Origin: Streptomyces violascens
Lineage (GTDB): Bacteria > Actinomycetota > Actinomycetes > Streptomycetales > Streptomycetaceae
Length of the DNA stretch: 64,000 nt
NCBI RefSeq assembly: GCF_014649955.1
Contig: NZ_BMUA01000002.1
Location: 372,001-436,000, forward strand
Direction: 5' to 3'
Shown: positions 55,475 through 64,000 of the stretch, in pieces
Layout: each line of letters begins with the position of its first letter
Position numbering within the stretch: position 1 is the stretch's first letter
The notes under the pieces: generated by a model
Database searches by the model: none
What the model saw: only the letters and a program-made list of their open reading frames with translations
Told to the model about the DNA's origin: nothing
Position numbers and translations under genes: made by a program

Positions 55475-56254
55475 TCAGTTGGGGCTGGTCGGGGCGCGCG
55501 TCAGGTCCACCGCCGGGAGCGAGGGCAGGTGGCGGATGACCGCGGTCTCCGCGCGAAGGAGCTGGAGCTCCTCGCGCAGCCGGGTCGCCGTGTCGGGCGC
55601 CTGGAGCAGGCGCTGCTTGGCCGGGACGTCCAGGACCGCGGCCGCGGCGACCAGATAGGACACCACCGAGGGCTCGTCGGGCAGGTCCGCCGTGCCGGCC
55701 AGGGAGCGCTCCCTGGCCCCCGCGAGCCGCTTCTGGTAGGAGCGGAACGCGCGCAGGACGCCCTCGGCGAGCGCGCCCGCCTCCTCGCCCGGCTCCTCCG
55801 GGATCTCCTCGTACTCGGCCGTCAGATACGGCCCGCTCGCGTCCACCGACAGGATGCGGATCCGGGTGGTGCCCGTGGCGAGCACCTCGAAGCTGCCGTC
55901 CGGGCGCTCCCGGATGGTGGCCGCGTCCGCGACGCAGCCGACCCGGTGGAAGGCCTGGATCGGGTCGGACCCGAAGCCGGCCGCCGGGCCCTTCTCGGGC
56001 TGCGCGGTCTGGTCGGGCAGCCCGGGGGCGGTCGGCGCGACCTCCCGGCCGTCGCGGATCGCCACGACGGCGAAGCGGCGCGGCTCGTCGCCGGCCTCGT
56101 CGCCGGATCCGGAGGGGCCCGAGGCGTCGGTGCCGGTCTTCAGCAGATCGCGCATCATGGCGCGATAACGCTCCTCGAAGATGTTCAGCGGCAGGACGAG
56201 CCCGGGGAACAGGACCGAGTTGAGCGGGAAGAGCGGAAGGCGTGCGGTGGTCAC
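55475..56254 (-). CDS. LON N-terminal-like substrate-binding domain protein
   Basis: The 259-residue protein begins ARLPLFPLNSVLFPGLVLPLNIFEERYRAMM, the LON (PUA-like) N-terminal domain. A following helical part has no ATPase or protease domain, so this is a LON-substrate-binding-only protein. The GTG start at 56254 is 5 bases after the upstream gene, and ybaK starts 17 bases after its stop. It may recognise misfolded proteins or an adaptor; the function is not established. Confidence 0.87.
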   Translation of the reverse strand: MTTARLPLFPLNSVLFPGLVLPLNIFEERYRAMMRDLLKTGTDASGPSGSGDEAGDEPRRFAVVAIRDGREVAPTAPGLPDQTAQPEKGPAAGFGSDPIQAFHRVGCVADAATIRERPDGSFEVLATGTTRIRILSVDASGPYLTAEYEEIPEEPGEEAGALAEGVLRAFRSYQKRLAGARERSLAGTADLPDEPSVVSYLVAAAAVLDVPAKQRLLQAPDTATRLREELQLLRAETAVIRHLPSLPAVDLTRAPTSPN

Positions 56255-56259
56255 AACGC

Positions 56260-57285
56260 TCAAGCGTAATGGCCGTCGGACCGGGCTCGTCCGGGCTTCT
56301 GGCGGTCCCGTCCCCACGGCATGCCCGCGGCGACCTCGGTTCGTACGAACTCGCGCAGTTCCAGGAACTGCCCCAGCGGGTCGGCGGCGAGATGCAGCCA
56401 CGGGAAAGACGTGGCGTACGGCCCGATACGCCGGAATTCCTCCAGCGTCTCCGGCCAGCGTCTGCGCACGACCAGCACATAGGCGAGCAGATTGCGGACC
56501 TCGGCCGGCCACGGGTCGCCCGGCTCGTAGGCGGCGGACAGCTCGATGCCGAGGTCGGCCGCCGCGTCGATCCGCTCGTACGGGATGGCCCGGCCCGCGC
56601 CGCCCGCCAGGTAGGCGAAGGCCGCGCGGGCCGGGAGCGCGCGGATCAGGGAGCCGGGCAGCGAGTCCTCGGCGGCCCGCTCGGCGAAGTCGAAGCACTC
56701 GCGGTGCGAGCCGTACCACTGGGCCGAGAGGTACTGGAGCGCCGCCACATGACAGCCGTAGTGGTGCGAGGAACGGCGTATGGCCTCGCCCCACAGTTCC
56801 TCGAAAACGGTGTGCGGCGCATGGGTGCCGCGGGCGTGGTCGAGCGCGATCCGCCAGGGCACCGGGTCGGACGGGTCGCCGTCGGCCGCCGAGTGGATCA
56901 GCGGCGCCACCTCGCGCAGCCGCTCGGCCCGGGCGGGCGAGCCCCAGGCCTGGACGATCGCGAGCTCCGCCTTGACGAGCAGAGCGTCCGGGTCGCGGGG
57001 CGCGTCCGCCAGCCAGTTGGCGAGCCAGTCCGGTCTGCCGACCGCGAAGGCCGCGAGCCGGACCGTGTAGCGGTCGCGGTTCTCCCACTCGGCCAGCTCG
57101 CGGGTGGTGGCGAGGAGTTTCGCCGCCGCCTCGTACTCGCCGAGCGCGGCCGAGACCAGCGCGGGGGCGAGCCGGGCGTCGGGGGCATCGAGCAGCACTT
57201 CCGGGCCATCGGGCATCCCGGCGGCAAGAAGAGGCGTGTGCCTGGCCCGCCGTGCGGTGCGGATCAGCGCGGATACGAAAGTCAT
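56260..57285 (-). CDS. Conserved alpha-helical protein of unknown function (TPR-like)
   Basis: The 341-residue protein begins MTFVSALIRTARRARHTPLLAAGMPDGPEVLLDAPDARLAPAL and consists of repeated helical pairs with Trp/Arg-rich loops (EYEAAAKLLATTRELAEWENRDRYTVRLAAF, GRPDWLANWLADAP). This suggests a tetratricopeptide-like fold. No catalytic motif is seen. It is the first gene of the series with LON and YbaK. ATG 57297 is an alternative start. Confidence 0.72.
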   Translation of the reverse strand: MTFVSALIRTARRARHTPLLAAGMPDGPEVLLDAPDARLAPALVSAALGEYEAAAKLLATTRELAEWENRDRYTVRLAAFAVGRPDWLANWLADAPRDPDALLVKAELAIVQAWGSPARAERLREVAPLIHSAADGDPSDPVPWRIALDHARGTHAPHTVFEELWGEAIRRSSHHYGCHVAALQYLSAQWYGSHRECFDFAERAAEDSLPGSLIRALPARAAFAYLAGGAGRAIPYERIDAAADLGIELSAAYEPGDPWPAEVRNLLAYVLVVRRRWPETLEEFRRIGPYATSFPWLHLAADPLGQFLELREFVRTEVAAGMPWGRDRQKPGRARSDGHYA

Positions 57286-57497
57286 GGTGCGGACCATTGA
57301 AATCCGCAGGTGGGGGCGGCGCCAGGGGGGCCACTGTGAAGCTTCTGTATCGGTGGTGAGGGTTGTACGGCACGGAGTCAAGGCCCGGCAAATTCAGTCG
57401 GCCGCGGCTCGCGCGGAGCGCGTGAAGACCCTGCGCGGAGCCCGCGAAAACCCTGCGGACCGCGTACGAGAACCTTCGGTTCCGCCTGCCCGGGAAC

Positions 57498-59102
57498 TCA
57501 CCCCCTCCGCAGCAGCCGGGAGGCGCCCGCCGCCACCGTCGTCGCCAGGATCCAGCCCAGCAGGATCAGCAGGGCGGCCCCCCACTGCCAGGTGCCGGTG
57601 AGCTTCCAGTAGCCGTCCTGGCCCAGGTTGACCACCGGGATGAGGAGGTCGAGCGCGAAGAGCGCCGCGTTCCACTCGGGGTGCTCGTCCGCCTTGATCG
57701 GCCGGGGGTCGTAGTGCGAGAAGGCGAGGGTGCCGGCCGCCCACAGGACGGCCATCCACAGCGCGGCGCGGCCCGGCCGGTAGCCGTAGGCCACCGTCAG
57801 GTCCTGGAGCACGCCCCACGCCTTCGCGGCCAGCGGCAGCGTCTCGCGGCGCCTGCGCTGCTTGGCGAGCAGCACCTCGCGGGCGTCCGCGTCCTCGCCG
57901 CTGCCCCGCAGCACGGCCGCGAGCCGCTCGTAGGGTTCGGGCGCGTACTCGGGGGTCGCGGCCGTCACCCAGTCCAGGCGCTCGGCCAGCGTGAACGTGC
58001 CGATCGGGATGAGGTTCTCGTAGGCGAAACCGTTCATCGTCAGGTGGCCGGGACCCGGCCAGCTGTCCGCCATGTCGACCAGGTTGCCGACCCGGGCCCC
58101 GGAGAGCACCACCTTGCCGCGCTCGGGACGCTGCCCGGTGAAGCGCAGCTCCGGCGTCTGGATGCGGCGCAGCGACAGCTCCTGGGTGTCGGTCATCACG
58201 ACCCGGGACTGCGCGAGGTCCACCGCGTCCCCGAACCGCCCGTCGTCCAGGCGCAGCCCGCCCCGGCATTCGAACGGCTGGATCAGGGTGCCCCGCACGG
58301 GCGTGTTGGTGTAGTTCGTCCCGTACGGCGGCGTGGTGCCCGCCTGGTTGCCGCTCGGGTAGACGGCCGCCGAGGTCAGGTACAGGGTCCGTTCGACGAT
58401 CAGCTGCGGGGCGTTCAGGGCCCGCTGGCCGTCCGGGTTGATCAGCCTGCTGCCGCGCAGGCTCAGCGTCACGCCGACCTTCGCGGCGCGCAGGCTCAGC
58501 TCCCCGTACGACTCGATCAGATCGGCCTGGAGGTCCTGGGCGACCGAGAGCCCGTCGGCCGCGATCGAGCGGCCGTTGCGGTCGCTGTGCACCACGGCCT
58601 GGCTGATCAGGAGGTCGGTGCCGATGTGCGCGTCGGTCAGCCGGATGCCGCCCGCGACCCGGCAGCGCGGCAGATGCAGATCGCCCGCGGTGGTCAGCCG
58701 GGCCGCCTCGATCCGCGGAATCGAGCAGCGCACCATGCGTACGGTCGTGAAGTGGGCCTCGGGGAGCAGGAGTTCGTTCTCGAACCGGCAGTTGTTCAGC
58801 TCGACGTACGGGGTGATCGTGCCGCCCGACAGGTTGAGCGTGCCGGTGATCTGCACCCCGTTCAGCTTCAGCGCGGCGACTCGCCCAGGCAGCGCGGGCG
58901 GACCGCTGAGCAGAAGCAGCGCCACCACCCGGGCCCGCACGCTGCGCTCGGGCCCCCAGGGGCGCGTCGCGAACGGATCGTCGCGCACCGGATTGCGGGT
59001 GCGCAGATCGTAGGTACTGCCGTTGCGGAAGGCCTGCCACATGCCGAGCTCCGCCGGGCTGAGCCAGTCCGGAGCCTCACCAAGATCGGGCGCCTCGGTC
59101 AA
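57498..59102 (-). CDS. Beta-helix-like membrane-anchored protein
   Basis: The 534-residue protein starts with TTG 59102, preceded by GAGGGGG. The N-terminus reads LTEAPDLGEAPDWLSPAELGMW. The middle (about residues 80-370) has repeated short hydrophobic strands (VQITGTLNLSGGTI, LNNCRFENELLLPE, AGDLHLPRCRVAGGIRL), suggesting a parallel beta-helix as in pentapeptide-repeat-like or bactofilin-like proteins. The C-terminus has helices and about three membrane segments (ALWMAVLWAAGTLAFSHYDPRP, then ALLILLGWILATTVAAGAS). Similar Streptomyces proteins are annotated as membrane-associated oxidoreductases, for which I see no redox motif. Confidence 0.78.
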   Translation of the reverse strand: MTEAPDLGEAPDWLSPAELGMWQAFRNGSTYDLRTRNPVRDDPFATRPWGPERSVRARVVALLLLSGPPALPGRVAALKLNGVQITGTLNLSGGTITPYVELNNCRFENELLLPEAHFTTVRMVRCSIPRIEAARLTTAGDLHLPRCRVAGGIRLTDAHIGTDLLISQAVVHSDRNGRSIAADGLSVAQDLQADLIESYGELSLRAAKVGVTLSLRGSRLINPDGQRALNAPQLIVERTLYLTSAAVYPSGNQAGTTPPYGTNYTNTPVRGTLIQPFECRGGLRLDDGRFGDAVDLAQSRVVMTDTQELSLRRIQTPELRFTGQRPERGKVVLSGARVGNLVDMADSWPGPGHLTMNGFAYENLIPIGTFTLAERLDWVTAATPEYAPEPYERLAAVLRGSGEDADAREVLLAKQRRRRETLPLAAKAWGVLQDLTVAYGYRPGRAALWMAVLWAAGTLAFSHYDPRPIKADEHPEWNAALFALDLLIPVVNLGQDGYWKLTGTWQWGAALLILLGWILATTVAAGASRLLRRG

Positions 59103-59179
59103 TGCCGTCCCCCTCGCCGTCCACCCTGACAGGAGGAACGCTAGTGGCCACGGGTGACAGCGGGTGACCCCCGGGTTGC

Positions 59180-59196
59180 GTATCAGCCACTGATAC
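59180..59196. promoter_or_regulatory. Perfect palindrome in the divergent hisD promoter region
   Basis: GTATCAG-CCA-CTGATAC is a perfect 7-bp inverted repeat with a 3-base centre. It lies in the 135 bases between the TTG start of the beta-helix protein and the GTG of hisD. CGGGTGAC occurs twice just upstream of it. It could be an operator for either gene; the regulator is unknown. Confidence 0.55.
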
Positions 59197-59237
59197 AGGC
59201 GTCCAGTGCTCCGGAGCCGTCTGAGAGAATTGGATAC

Positions 59238-60569
59238 GTGATCTCCCGAATCGATCTGCGCGGCAACACCCTCCCCGAGGGTGGCGCCCTGCGCGACCTG
59301 CTGCCCCGTGCCGAGTTCGACGTGGAAGCCGCCCTGGAGAAGGTGCGGCCCATCTGCGAGGACGTGCATCATCGTGGCACGGCGGCGCTGATCGAGTACG
59401 CGGAGAAATTCGACGGTGTGAAGCTGGACCGGGTGCGGGTGCCGGCCGAGGCGCTCAAGGAAGCCCTGGCCGAGCTCGACCCGCAGGTCAGGGCCGCTCT
59501 GGAGGAGTCCATCCGGCGCGCCCGCATCGTGCACCGCGAGCAGCGCCGTGCCGCGCACACCACCCAGGTCGTGCCCGGCGGCACCGTCACCGAGAAGTGG
59601 GTGCCGGTCGAGCGCGTCGGGCTGTACGCGCCCGGCGGCCGCTCGGTCTACCCGTCCTCCGTGATCATGAACGTGGTCCCCGCGCAGGAGGCGGGCGTCA
59701 CCTCCATCGCGCTCGCGTCCCCGCCGCAGGCGGACTTCCGCGGTCTGCCGCACCCCACGATCCTGGCGGCGTGCGCGCTGCTCGGCGTCGACGAGGTGTA
59801 CGCGGCGGGCGGCGCCCAGGCCGTCGCGATGTTCGCGTACGGGACCTCGGGCGAGGACGGATGTGCGCCCGCGAACATGGTGACCGGCCCCGGCAACATC
59901 TGGGTCGCCGCCGCCAAGCGCTACTTCACCGGCCGCATCGGCATCGACACCGAGGCCGGCCCGACCGAGATCGCCGTCCTCGCCGACGACACCGCCGACC
60001 CGGTGCACGTCGCCGCCGACCTGATCAGCCAGGCCGAGCACGACCCGCTCGCGGCCGCCGTCCTGGTCACCGACTCCCTCGCGCTCGCCGAGGCGGTCGA
60101 GAAGGAGCTGGAGCCGCAGGTCGCGGCCACCAAGCACATCGAGGACCGGATCAGGCCGGCGCTCGCCGGGCGCCAGTCCGCGATCGTCCTGGTCGACTCG
60201 ATCGAGGACGGCCTCAAGGTCGTCGACGCGTACGGCGCCGAGCACCTGGAGATCCAGACCGCCGACGCCGCGGCCGTGGCGGACCGGGTCCGCAACGCGG
60301 GCGCGATCTTCGTCGGCCCCTGGGCCCCGGTCTCGCTGGGCGACTACTGCGCCGGCTCCAACCACGTGCTGCCCACCGGCGGCTGCGCCTGCCACTCCTC
60401 GGGCCTGTCCGTCCAGTCCTTCCTGCGCGGCATCCACATCGTCGACTACACGCGCGACGCGCTCGCCGAGGTCACCCACCACGTGGTGACCCTGGCCGAG
60501 GCCGAGGACCTGCCCGCACACGGGGCCGCCCTGAAGGCGCGTTTCGACTGGAAGGTGCCGCAGAAGTGA
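59238..60569 (+). CDS. hisD: Histidinol dehydrogenase
   Basis: The 443-residue zinc enzyme has [22 protein letters not shown] and [14 protein letters not shown], which are hallmarks of HisD. It converts histidinol to histidine with two NAD+. The GTG start at 59238 opens the his operon, and the stop overlaps hisC by GTGA. No attenuator-like leader with His codons was seen in front of it. Confidence 0.96.
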   Translation: MISRIDLRGNTLPEGGALRDLLPRAEFDVEAALEKVRPICEDVHHRGTAALIEYAEKFDGVKLDRVRVPAEALKEALAELDPQVRAALEESIRRARIVHREQRRAAHTTQVVPGGTVTEKWVPVERVGLYAPGGRSVYPSSVIMNVVPAQEAGVTSIALASPPQADFRGLPHPTILAACALLGVDEVYAAGGAQAVAMFAYGTSGEDGCAPANMVTGPGNIWVAAAKRYFTGRIGIDTEAGPTEIAVLADDTADPVHVAADLISQAEHDPLAAAVLVTDSLALAEAVEKELEPQVAATKHIEDRIRPALAGRQSAIVLVDSIEDGLKVVDAYGAEHLEIQTADAAAVADRVRNAGAIFVGPWAPVSLGDYCAGSNHVLPTGGCACHSSGLSVQSFLRGIHIVDYTRDALAEVTHHVVTLAEAEDLPAHGAALKARFDWKVPQK

Positions 60570-61678
60570 CGAACATCAACATCGACGACCTTCCCGTACG
60601 GGACGAGCTGCGCGGCAAGTCCCCTTACGGCGCGCCCCAGCTGGACACCCCCGTCCAGCTGAACACCAACGAGAACCCGTACCCGCTGCCCGAGCCGCTC
60701 GTCGAGCGGATCGCCGAGCGGGTCGCCGAGGCGGCCCGGGGGCTGAACCGCTACCCCGACCGCGACGCGGTGGAGCTGCGCACCGAGCTGGCGAAGTACC
60801 TCACCCGCACCGGCAAGCACCCGGTCGCCGTCGAGAACGTGTGGGCGGCCAACGGGTCCAACGAGGTCATCCAGCAGCTGCTCCAGACCTTCGGCGGCCC
60901 CGGCCGCACCGCGATCGGCTTCGAGCCCTCGTACTCGATGCACTCGCTGATCGCCCGCGGCACCGGCACCGGCTGGATCTCGGGGCCGCGCAACGAGGAC
61001 TTCACCATCGACCTCGCCGCGGCCGAGCAGGCCATCGCCGAGCACGCGCCGGACGTCGTCTTCATCACCTCGCCCAACAACCCCACGGGCACCGCGGTCG
61101 CCGCCGAGACGGTCCTCGCGCTCTACGAGGCGGCCCAGGCTGTCAAGCCCACGATGGTGATCGTGGACGAGGCCTACGTCGAGTTCAGCCACCGCGACTC
61201 GCTGCTCCCGCTCATCGAGGGGCGCCCGCACCTGGTCGTCTCGCGGACCATGTCGAAGGCCTTCGGCGCGGCCGGGCTGCGCCTGGGCTACCTCGCCGCG
61301 CACCCCGCGGTGGTCGACGCCGTCCAGCTCGTCCGCCTGCCCTACCACCTGTCCGCCGTCACCCAGGCGACCGCGCTCGCGGCCCTGGAGCACACGGACA
61401 CGCTGCTCGGCTACGTCGAGCAGCTCAAGCGGGAGCGTGACCGGCTGGTCGCCGAGCTGCGCGCGATCGGCTACGAAGTGACCGAGTCGGACGCCAACTT
61501 CGTCCAGTTCGGCCGCTTCGACGACAGCCACACCGTCTGGCAGCAGATCCTCGACCGGGGCGTCCTGGTCCGGGACAACGGGGTTCCGGGATGGCTGCGG
61601 GTCACCGCGGGCACCCCGGCCGAGAACGACGCGTTCCTCGACGCGGTCCGTCAACTCAAGAAGGAGCAGAGCGCATGA
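60566..61678 (+). CDS. hisC: Histidinol-phosphate aminotransferase
   Basis: The 370-residue PLP enzyme of fold type I has [30 protein letters not shown] and [17 protein letters not shown], with the PLP Lys in SKAF. It converts imidazole-acetol phosphate to histidinol phosphate. GTGA overlap with hisD and ATGA overlap with hisB couple the three. Confidence 0.96.
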   Translation: MTNINIDDLPVRDELRGKSPYGAPQLDTPVQLNTNENPYPLPEPLVERIAERVAEAARGLNRYPDRDAVELRTELAKYLTRTGKHPVAVENVWAANGSNEVIQQLLQTFGGPGRTAIGFEPSYSMHSLIARGTGTGWISGPRNEDFTIDLAAAEQAIAEHAPDVVFITSPNNPTGTAVAAETVLALYEAAQAVKPTMVIVDEAYVEFSHRDSLLPLIEGRPHLVVSRTMSKAFGAAGLRLGYLAAHPAVVDAVQLVRLPYHLSAVTQATALAALEHTDTLLGYVEQLKRERDRLVAELRAIGYEVTESDANFVQFGRFDDSHTVWQQILDRGVLVRDNGVPGWLRVTAGTPAENDAFLDAVRQLKKEQSA

Positions 61679-62268
61679 GCCGCGTTGGCAGAGTGGAACG
61701 CACCACCAAGGAGACGTCCGTCCTCGTCGAGATCGACCTCGACGGCAGCGGAAAGGTCGACGTGTCGACAGGCGTCGGCTTCTACGACCACATGCTCGAC
61801 CAGCTCGGCCGGCACGGCCTGTTCGACCTCACCGTCAAGACCGACGGCGATCTGCACATCGACAGCCACCACACCATCGAGGACACCGCGCTCGCCCTCG
61901 GCGCCGCCTTCAAGCAGGCGCTCGGCGACAAGGTCGGCATCTACCGCTTCGGCAACTGCACCGTCCCGCTCGACGAGTCGCTCGCCCAGGTGACCGTCGA
62001 CCTGTCGGGCCGCCCCTACCTCGTGCACACCGAGCCCGAGAACATGGCGCCGATGATCGGCGAGTACGACACGACGATGACCCGGCACATCTTCGAGTCC
62101 TTCGTCGCCCAGGCCCAGGTCGCGCTGCACATCCACGTACCGTACGGACGCAACGCCCACCACATCGTGGAGTGCCAGTTCAAGGCGCTCGCCCGGGCGC
62201 TGCGCTACGCCTCGGAGCGTGACCCGCGCGCTGCCGGAATTCTTCCTTCCACCAAGGGTGCCCTGTAA
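61675..62268 (+). CDS. hisB: Imidazoleglycerol-phosphate dehydratase
   Basis: The 197-residue enzyme has the manganese-binding motifs [28 protein letters not shown] and [17 protein letters not shown]. It is the single-domain form (no phosphatase domain), as in other actinomycetes. It starts in an ATGA overlap with hisC. Confidence 0.96.
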   Translation: MSRVGRVERTTKETSVLVEIDLDGSGKVDVSTGVGFYDHMLDQLGRHGLFDLTVKTDGDLHIDSHHTIEDTALALGAAFKQALGDKVGIYRFGNCTVPLDESLAQVTVDLSGRPYLVHTEPENMAPMIGEYDTTMTRHIFESFVAQAQVALHIHVPYGRNAHHIVECQFKALARALRYASERDPRAAGILPSTKGAL

Positions 62269-62270
62269 GC

Positions 62271-62435
62271 ATGAACGGTCTCAACACCATCCTGATCGTG
62301 GTCGGCCTCTTCCTGATCGGCGGAATCATCTCCTTCGTCAAGCAGGGGATGCCGAAGAGCCTGATCGTGCTCCTGTCCATCGGCGCCGCGATGTGCCTGG
62401 CCGCCGGCATCCTGCGACTGGACGTCTGGTCATGA
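62271..62435 (+). CDS. Small membrane protein in the his operon (54 aa)
   Basis: The ATG at 62271 lies 2 bases after hisB, with AAGGGTG upstream. The stop overlaps the hisH start as ATGA. The product [20 protein letters not shown] has two hydrophobic helices (residues 4-22 and 30-47) with a short loop FVKQGMPKS and ends RLDVWS. It is too small to be called by many pipelines. I recall similar proteins at the same place in other Streptomyces. The function is unknown. Confidence 0.8.
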   Translation: MNGLNTILIVVGLFLIGGIISFVKQGMPKSLIVLLSIGAAMCLAAGILRLDVWS

Positions 62436-63076
62436 GCGCAGCAGCCAAGAAGATCGTCGTCTTCGACTACGGCTTCGGCAACGTACGGTCCGCCGAGCGC
62501 GCCCTCGCCCACGTCGGCGCCGACGTGGAGATCACCCGCGACTACGACAAGGCCATGAACGCCGACGGGCTGCTCGTTCCCGGCGTCGGCGCGTTCTCCG
62601 CCTGCATGAAGGGCCTGCGCGAGGCCCGAGGCGACTGGATCGTCGGGCGCCGGCTCTCCGGCGGCCGCCCCGTCATGGGCATCTGCGTCGGCATGCAGAT
62701 CCTCTTCGAGCGGGGGATCGAGCACGGCGTCGAGACCGAGGGCCTGGACGAGTGGCCCGGCGTCGTCGAGCCGCTGAATGCCCCGGTCGTGCCGCACATG
62801 GGCTGGAACACGGTGAAGGCCCCCGAGGACAGCGAGCTGTTCGCGGGCCTGGACGCCGAGGCCCGCTTCTACTTCGTGCACTCCTACGCCGTACGCGACT
62901 GGAGCCTCGAAGTCACCAACCCCAAGATCCGTGCCCCCAGGGTCACATGGGCCACCCACGGCGAGCCGTTCGTCGCCGCGGTGGAGAACGGCGCGCTGTG
63001 GGCCACCCAGTTCCACCCCGAGAAGTCCGGCGACGCCGGAGCCCAGCTGCTCACCAACTGGATCGGAACCCTGTGA
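62432..63076 (+). CDS. hisH: Imidazole glycerol phosphate synthase glutaminase subunit
   Basis: The 214-residue class I amidotransferase has [17 protein letters not shown], the nucleophile Cys in [11 protein letters not shown], and the His-Glu pair in [11 protein letters not shown]. It supplies ammonia to HisF, which should lie downstream of the window. It is coupled to the 54-aa gene (ATGA) and to priA (TGATG). Confidence 0.96.
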   Translation: MSAAAKKIVVFDYGFGNVRSAERALAHVGADVEITRDYDKAMNADGLLVPGVGAFSACMKGLREARGDWIVGRRLSGGRPVMGICVGMQILFERGIEHGVETEGLDEWPGVVEPLNAPVVPHMGWNTVKAPEDSELFAGLDAEARFYFVHSYAVRDWSLEVTNPKIRAPRVTWATHGEPFVAAVENGALWATQFHPEKSGDAGAQLLTNWIGTL

Positions 63077-63804
63077 TGGCTGCCAAGCTCGAACTCCTTC
63101 CCGCCGTCGACGTCCGCGACGGCCAGGCCGTACGCCTCGTCCACGGTGAGTCCGGCTCCGAGACCTCCTACGGCTCGCCCCTGGAGGCGGCCCTCGCCTG
63201 GCAGCGCTCCGGCGCCGAGTGGCTGCACCTGGTCGACCTGGACGCCGCGTTCGGCACCGGCGACAACCGCGCGCTGATCGCCGAGGTCGCGGGCGCCATG
63301 GACATCAAGGTCGAGCTCTCCGGCGGCATCCGCGACGACGCCTCGCTTGCCGCGGCCCTCGCCACCGGCTGCACCCGCGTCAACCTCGGCACGGCGGCCC
63401 TGGAGACCCCGGAGTGGGTCGCCAAGGTCATCGCCGAGTTCGGCGACAAGATCGCGGTCGGCCTGGACGTGCGCGGCACCACGCTGCGCGGCCGCGGCTG
63501 GACCCGTGACGGCGGCGACCTGTACGAGACGCTGGCCCGCCTGGACTCCGAGGGCTGCGCGCGCTACGTCGTCACCGACATCGCCAAGGACGGCACGCTG
63601 ACGGGCCCGAACCTGGAGCTCCTGCGCAACGTCTGCGAGGCCACCGACAAGCCGGTCGTGGCCTCGGGCGGCGTCTCCTGCCTGGACGACCTGCGAGCGA
63701 TCTCCGAACTGGTCCCGCTCGGCGTCGAGGGCGCGATCGTCGGCAAGGCCCTGTACGCGAAGGCCTTCACGCTGGAAGAGGCGCTCAAGGTGGTTGCCGC
63801 ATGA
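63076..63804 (+). CDS. priA: PriA, bifunctional HisA/TrpF isomerase
   Basis: The 242-residue beta/alpha-barrel begins [21 protein letters not shown], with the catalytic Asp in AVDVRDG and the second in [19 protein letters not shown]. It also has the phosphate-binding strands [13 protein letters not shown] and [12 protein letters not shown]. In Streptomyces and mycobacteria the single PriA enzyme serves both histidine and tryptophan synthesis. Dual activity is inferred from the organism type. Confidence 0.92.
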   Translation: MAAKLELLPAVDVRDGQAVRLVHGESGSETSYGSPLEAALAWQRSGAEWLHLVDLDAAFGTGDNRALIAEVAGAMDIKVELSGGIRDDASLAAALATGCTRVNLGTAALETPEWVAKVIAEFGDKIAVGLDVRGTTLRGRGWTRDGGDLYETLARLDSEGCARYVVTDIAKDGTLTGPNLELLRNVCEATDKPVVASGGVSCLDDLRAISELVPLGVEGAIVGKALYAKAFTLEEALKVVAA

Positions 63805-64000
63805 GCGACGAGATCCGCAAGATCTCTTCCGGCGGCCCCTGGGAGGAGCGCTTCGGCTACTCCCGCGCCGTCGAACTCCCGGGCGGCCTTGTCCTGGTTG
63901 CCGGTTGTACGTCGGTGACCAACGGCCGCATCGACGAGGGCGGCCCGTACGAGCAGACGGTCGCCGCCTTCGGTGTGGCCTTCAAGGCGCTGGAGGCCCT
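63801..64000 (+). CDS. RidA/YjgF family protein (3' truncated by the window)
   Basis: The ATG overlaps the priA stop as ATGA. The visible 66 residues read [39 protein letters not shown] and continue in the RidA fold. RidA proteins remove reactive enamines and imines. Its coupling to priA suggests it is a regular member of the his operon here; the next gene expected is hisF. Confidence 0.85.
   Translation, partial: MSDEIRKISSGGPWEERFGYSRAVELPGGLVLVAGCTSVTNGRIDEGGPYEQTVAAFGVAFKALEA

Overview
The window is chromosomal DNA from a high-GC actinomycete, almost certainly a Streptomyces. Codon third positions are strongly G/C, GTG and TTG starts are frequent, and the gene order from a carbonic anhydrase through rsmH-ftsL-ftsI-murE-murF-mraY-murD-ftsW-murG-ftsQ-ftsZ-pgeF-yggS-sepF-yggT-divIVA to ileS is the classic Streptomyces division and cell wall (dcw) cluster. 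I see no rRNA or tRNA gene, no insertion sequence, no prophage and no CRISPR array. This is core chromosome, and most genes are conserved housekeeping genes.

Layout. 1-9000: the 3' end of a protein with a Q/Y/P-rich tail; a CrtI-like FAD oxidoreductase; a DUF4126 membrane protein; a minus-strand unit (degenerate ABC ATPase, YhgE/Pip membrane protein, TetR regulator) with a palindromic operator candidate at its promoter; then plus-strand genes for an SAV_6107-type HEPN protein, a SAM methyltransferase and a DUF3040 membrane protein. 9200-14800: a minus-strand MoxR ATPase / DUF58 / TgpA-like transglutaminase operon and a beta-carbonic anhydrase. 15200-32900: the dcw cluster, with many ATGA/GTGA overlaps, a long regulatory region before ftsZ, and a strong terminator after divIVA. 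33320-36800: ileS on the opposite strand behind a T-box leader.

37000-46700: an H1/DksA-like fusion protein, lspA, rluD, a GNAT enzyme and a CPA1 antiporter; then MscS, a dienelactone-hydrolase-like protein, a CPIC thioredoxin-fold protein, a membrane protein and a DUF2252 protein. 46890-54900: dnaE (replicative polymerase), a 59-residue basic protein, an NYN-domain protein, an ABC exporter pair, DUF2567, and a 24-codon gene that looks like ribosomal protein bL37. 54950-59100: a minus-strand group made of a helical protein, a LON-domain protein and YbaK, plus a beta-helix-like membrane protein. 59238-64000: the his operon hisD-hisC-hisB-(54-aa membrane protein)-hisH-priA-ridA, running off the window.

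How the genes work together: MurE/F/D, MraY and MurG make lipid II; FtsW/FtsI polymerise and cross-link septal wall; FtsQ, FtsL and SepF link it to FtsZ; DivIVA directs polar growth. The most unusual points are a GAHH active-site signature in IleRS (possible mupirocin resistance), the T-box in front of it, an ABC ATPase with several substituted catalytic residues paired with YhgE, a structured unit with its own terminator at about 2940-3185, GACAC motifs in inverted repeats before ftsZ, a DksA-like zinc finger lacking one cysteine, and very small conserved-looking genes (bL37 and the 54-aa his-operon protein). All functions are inferred from reading the sequence; no database search was run.
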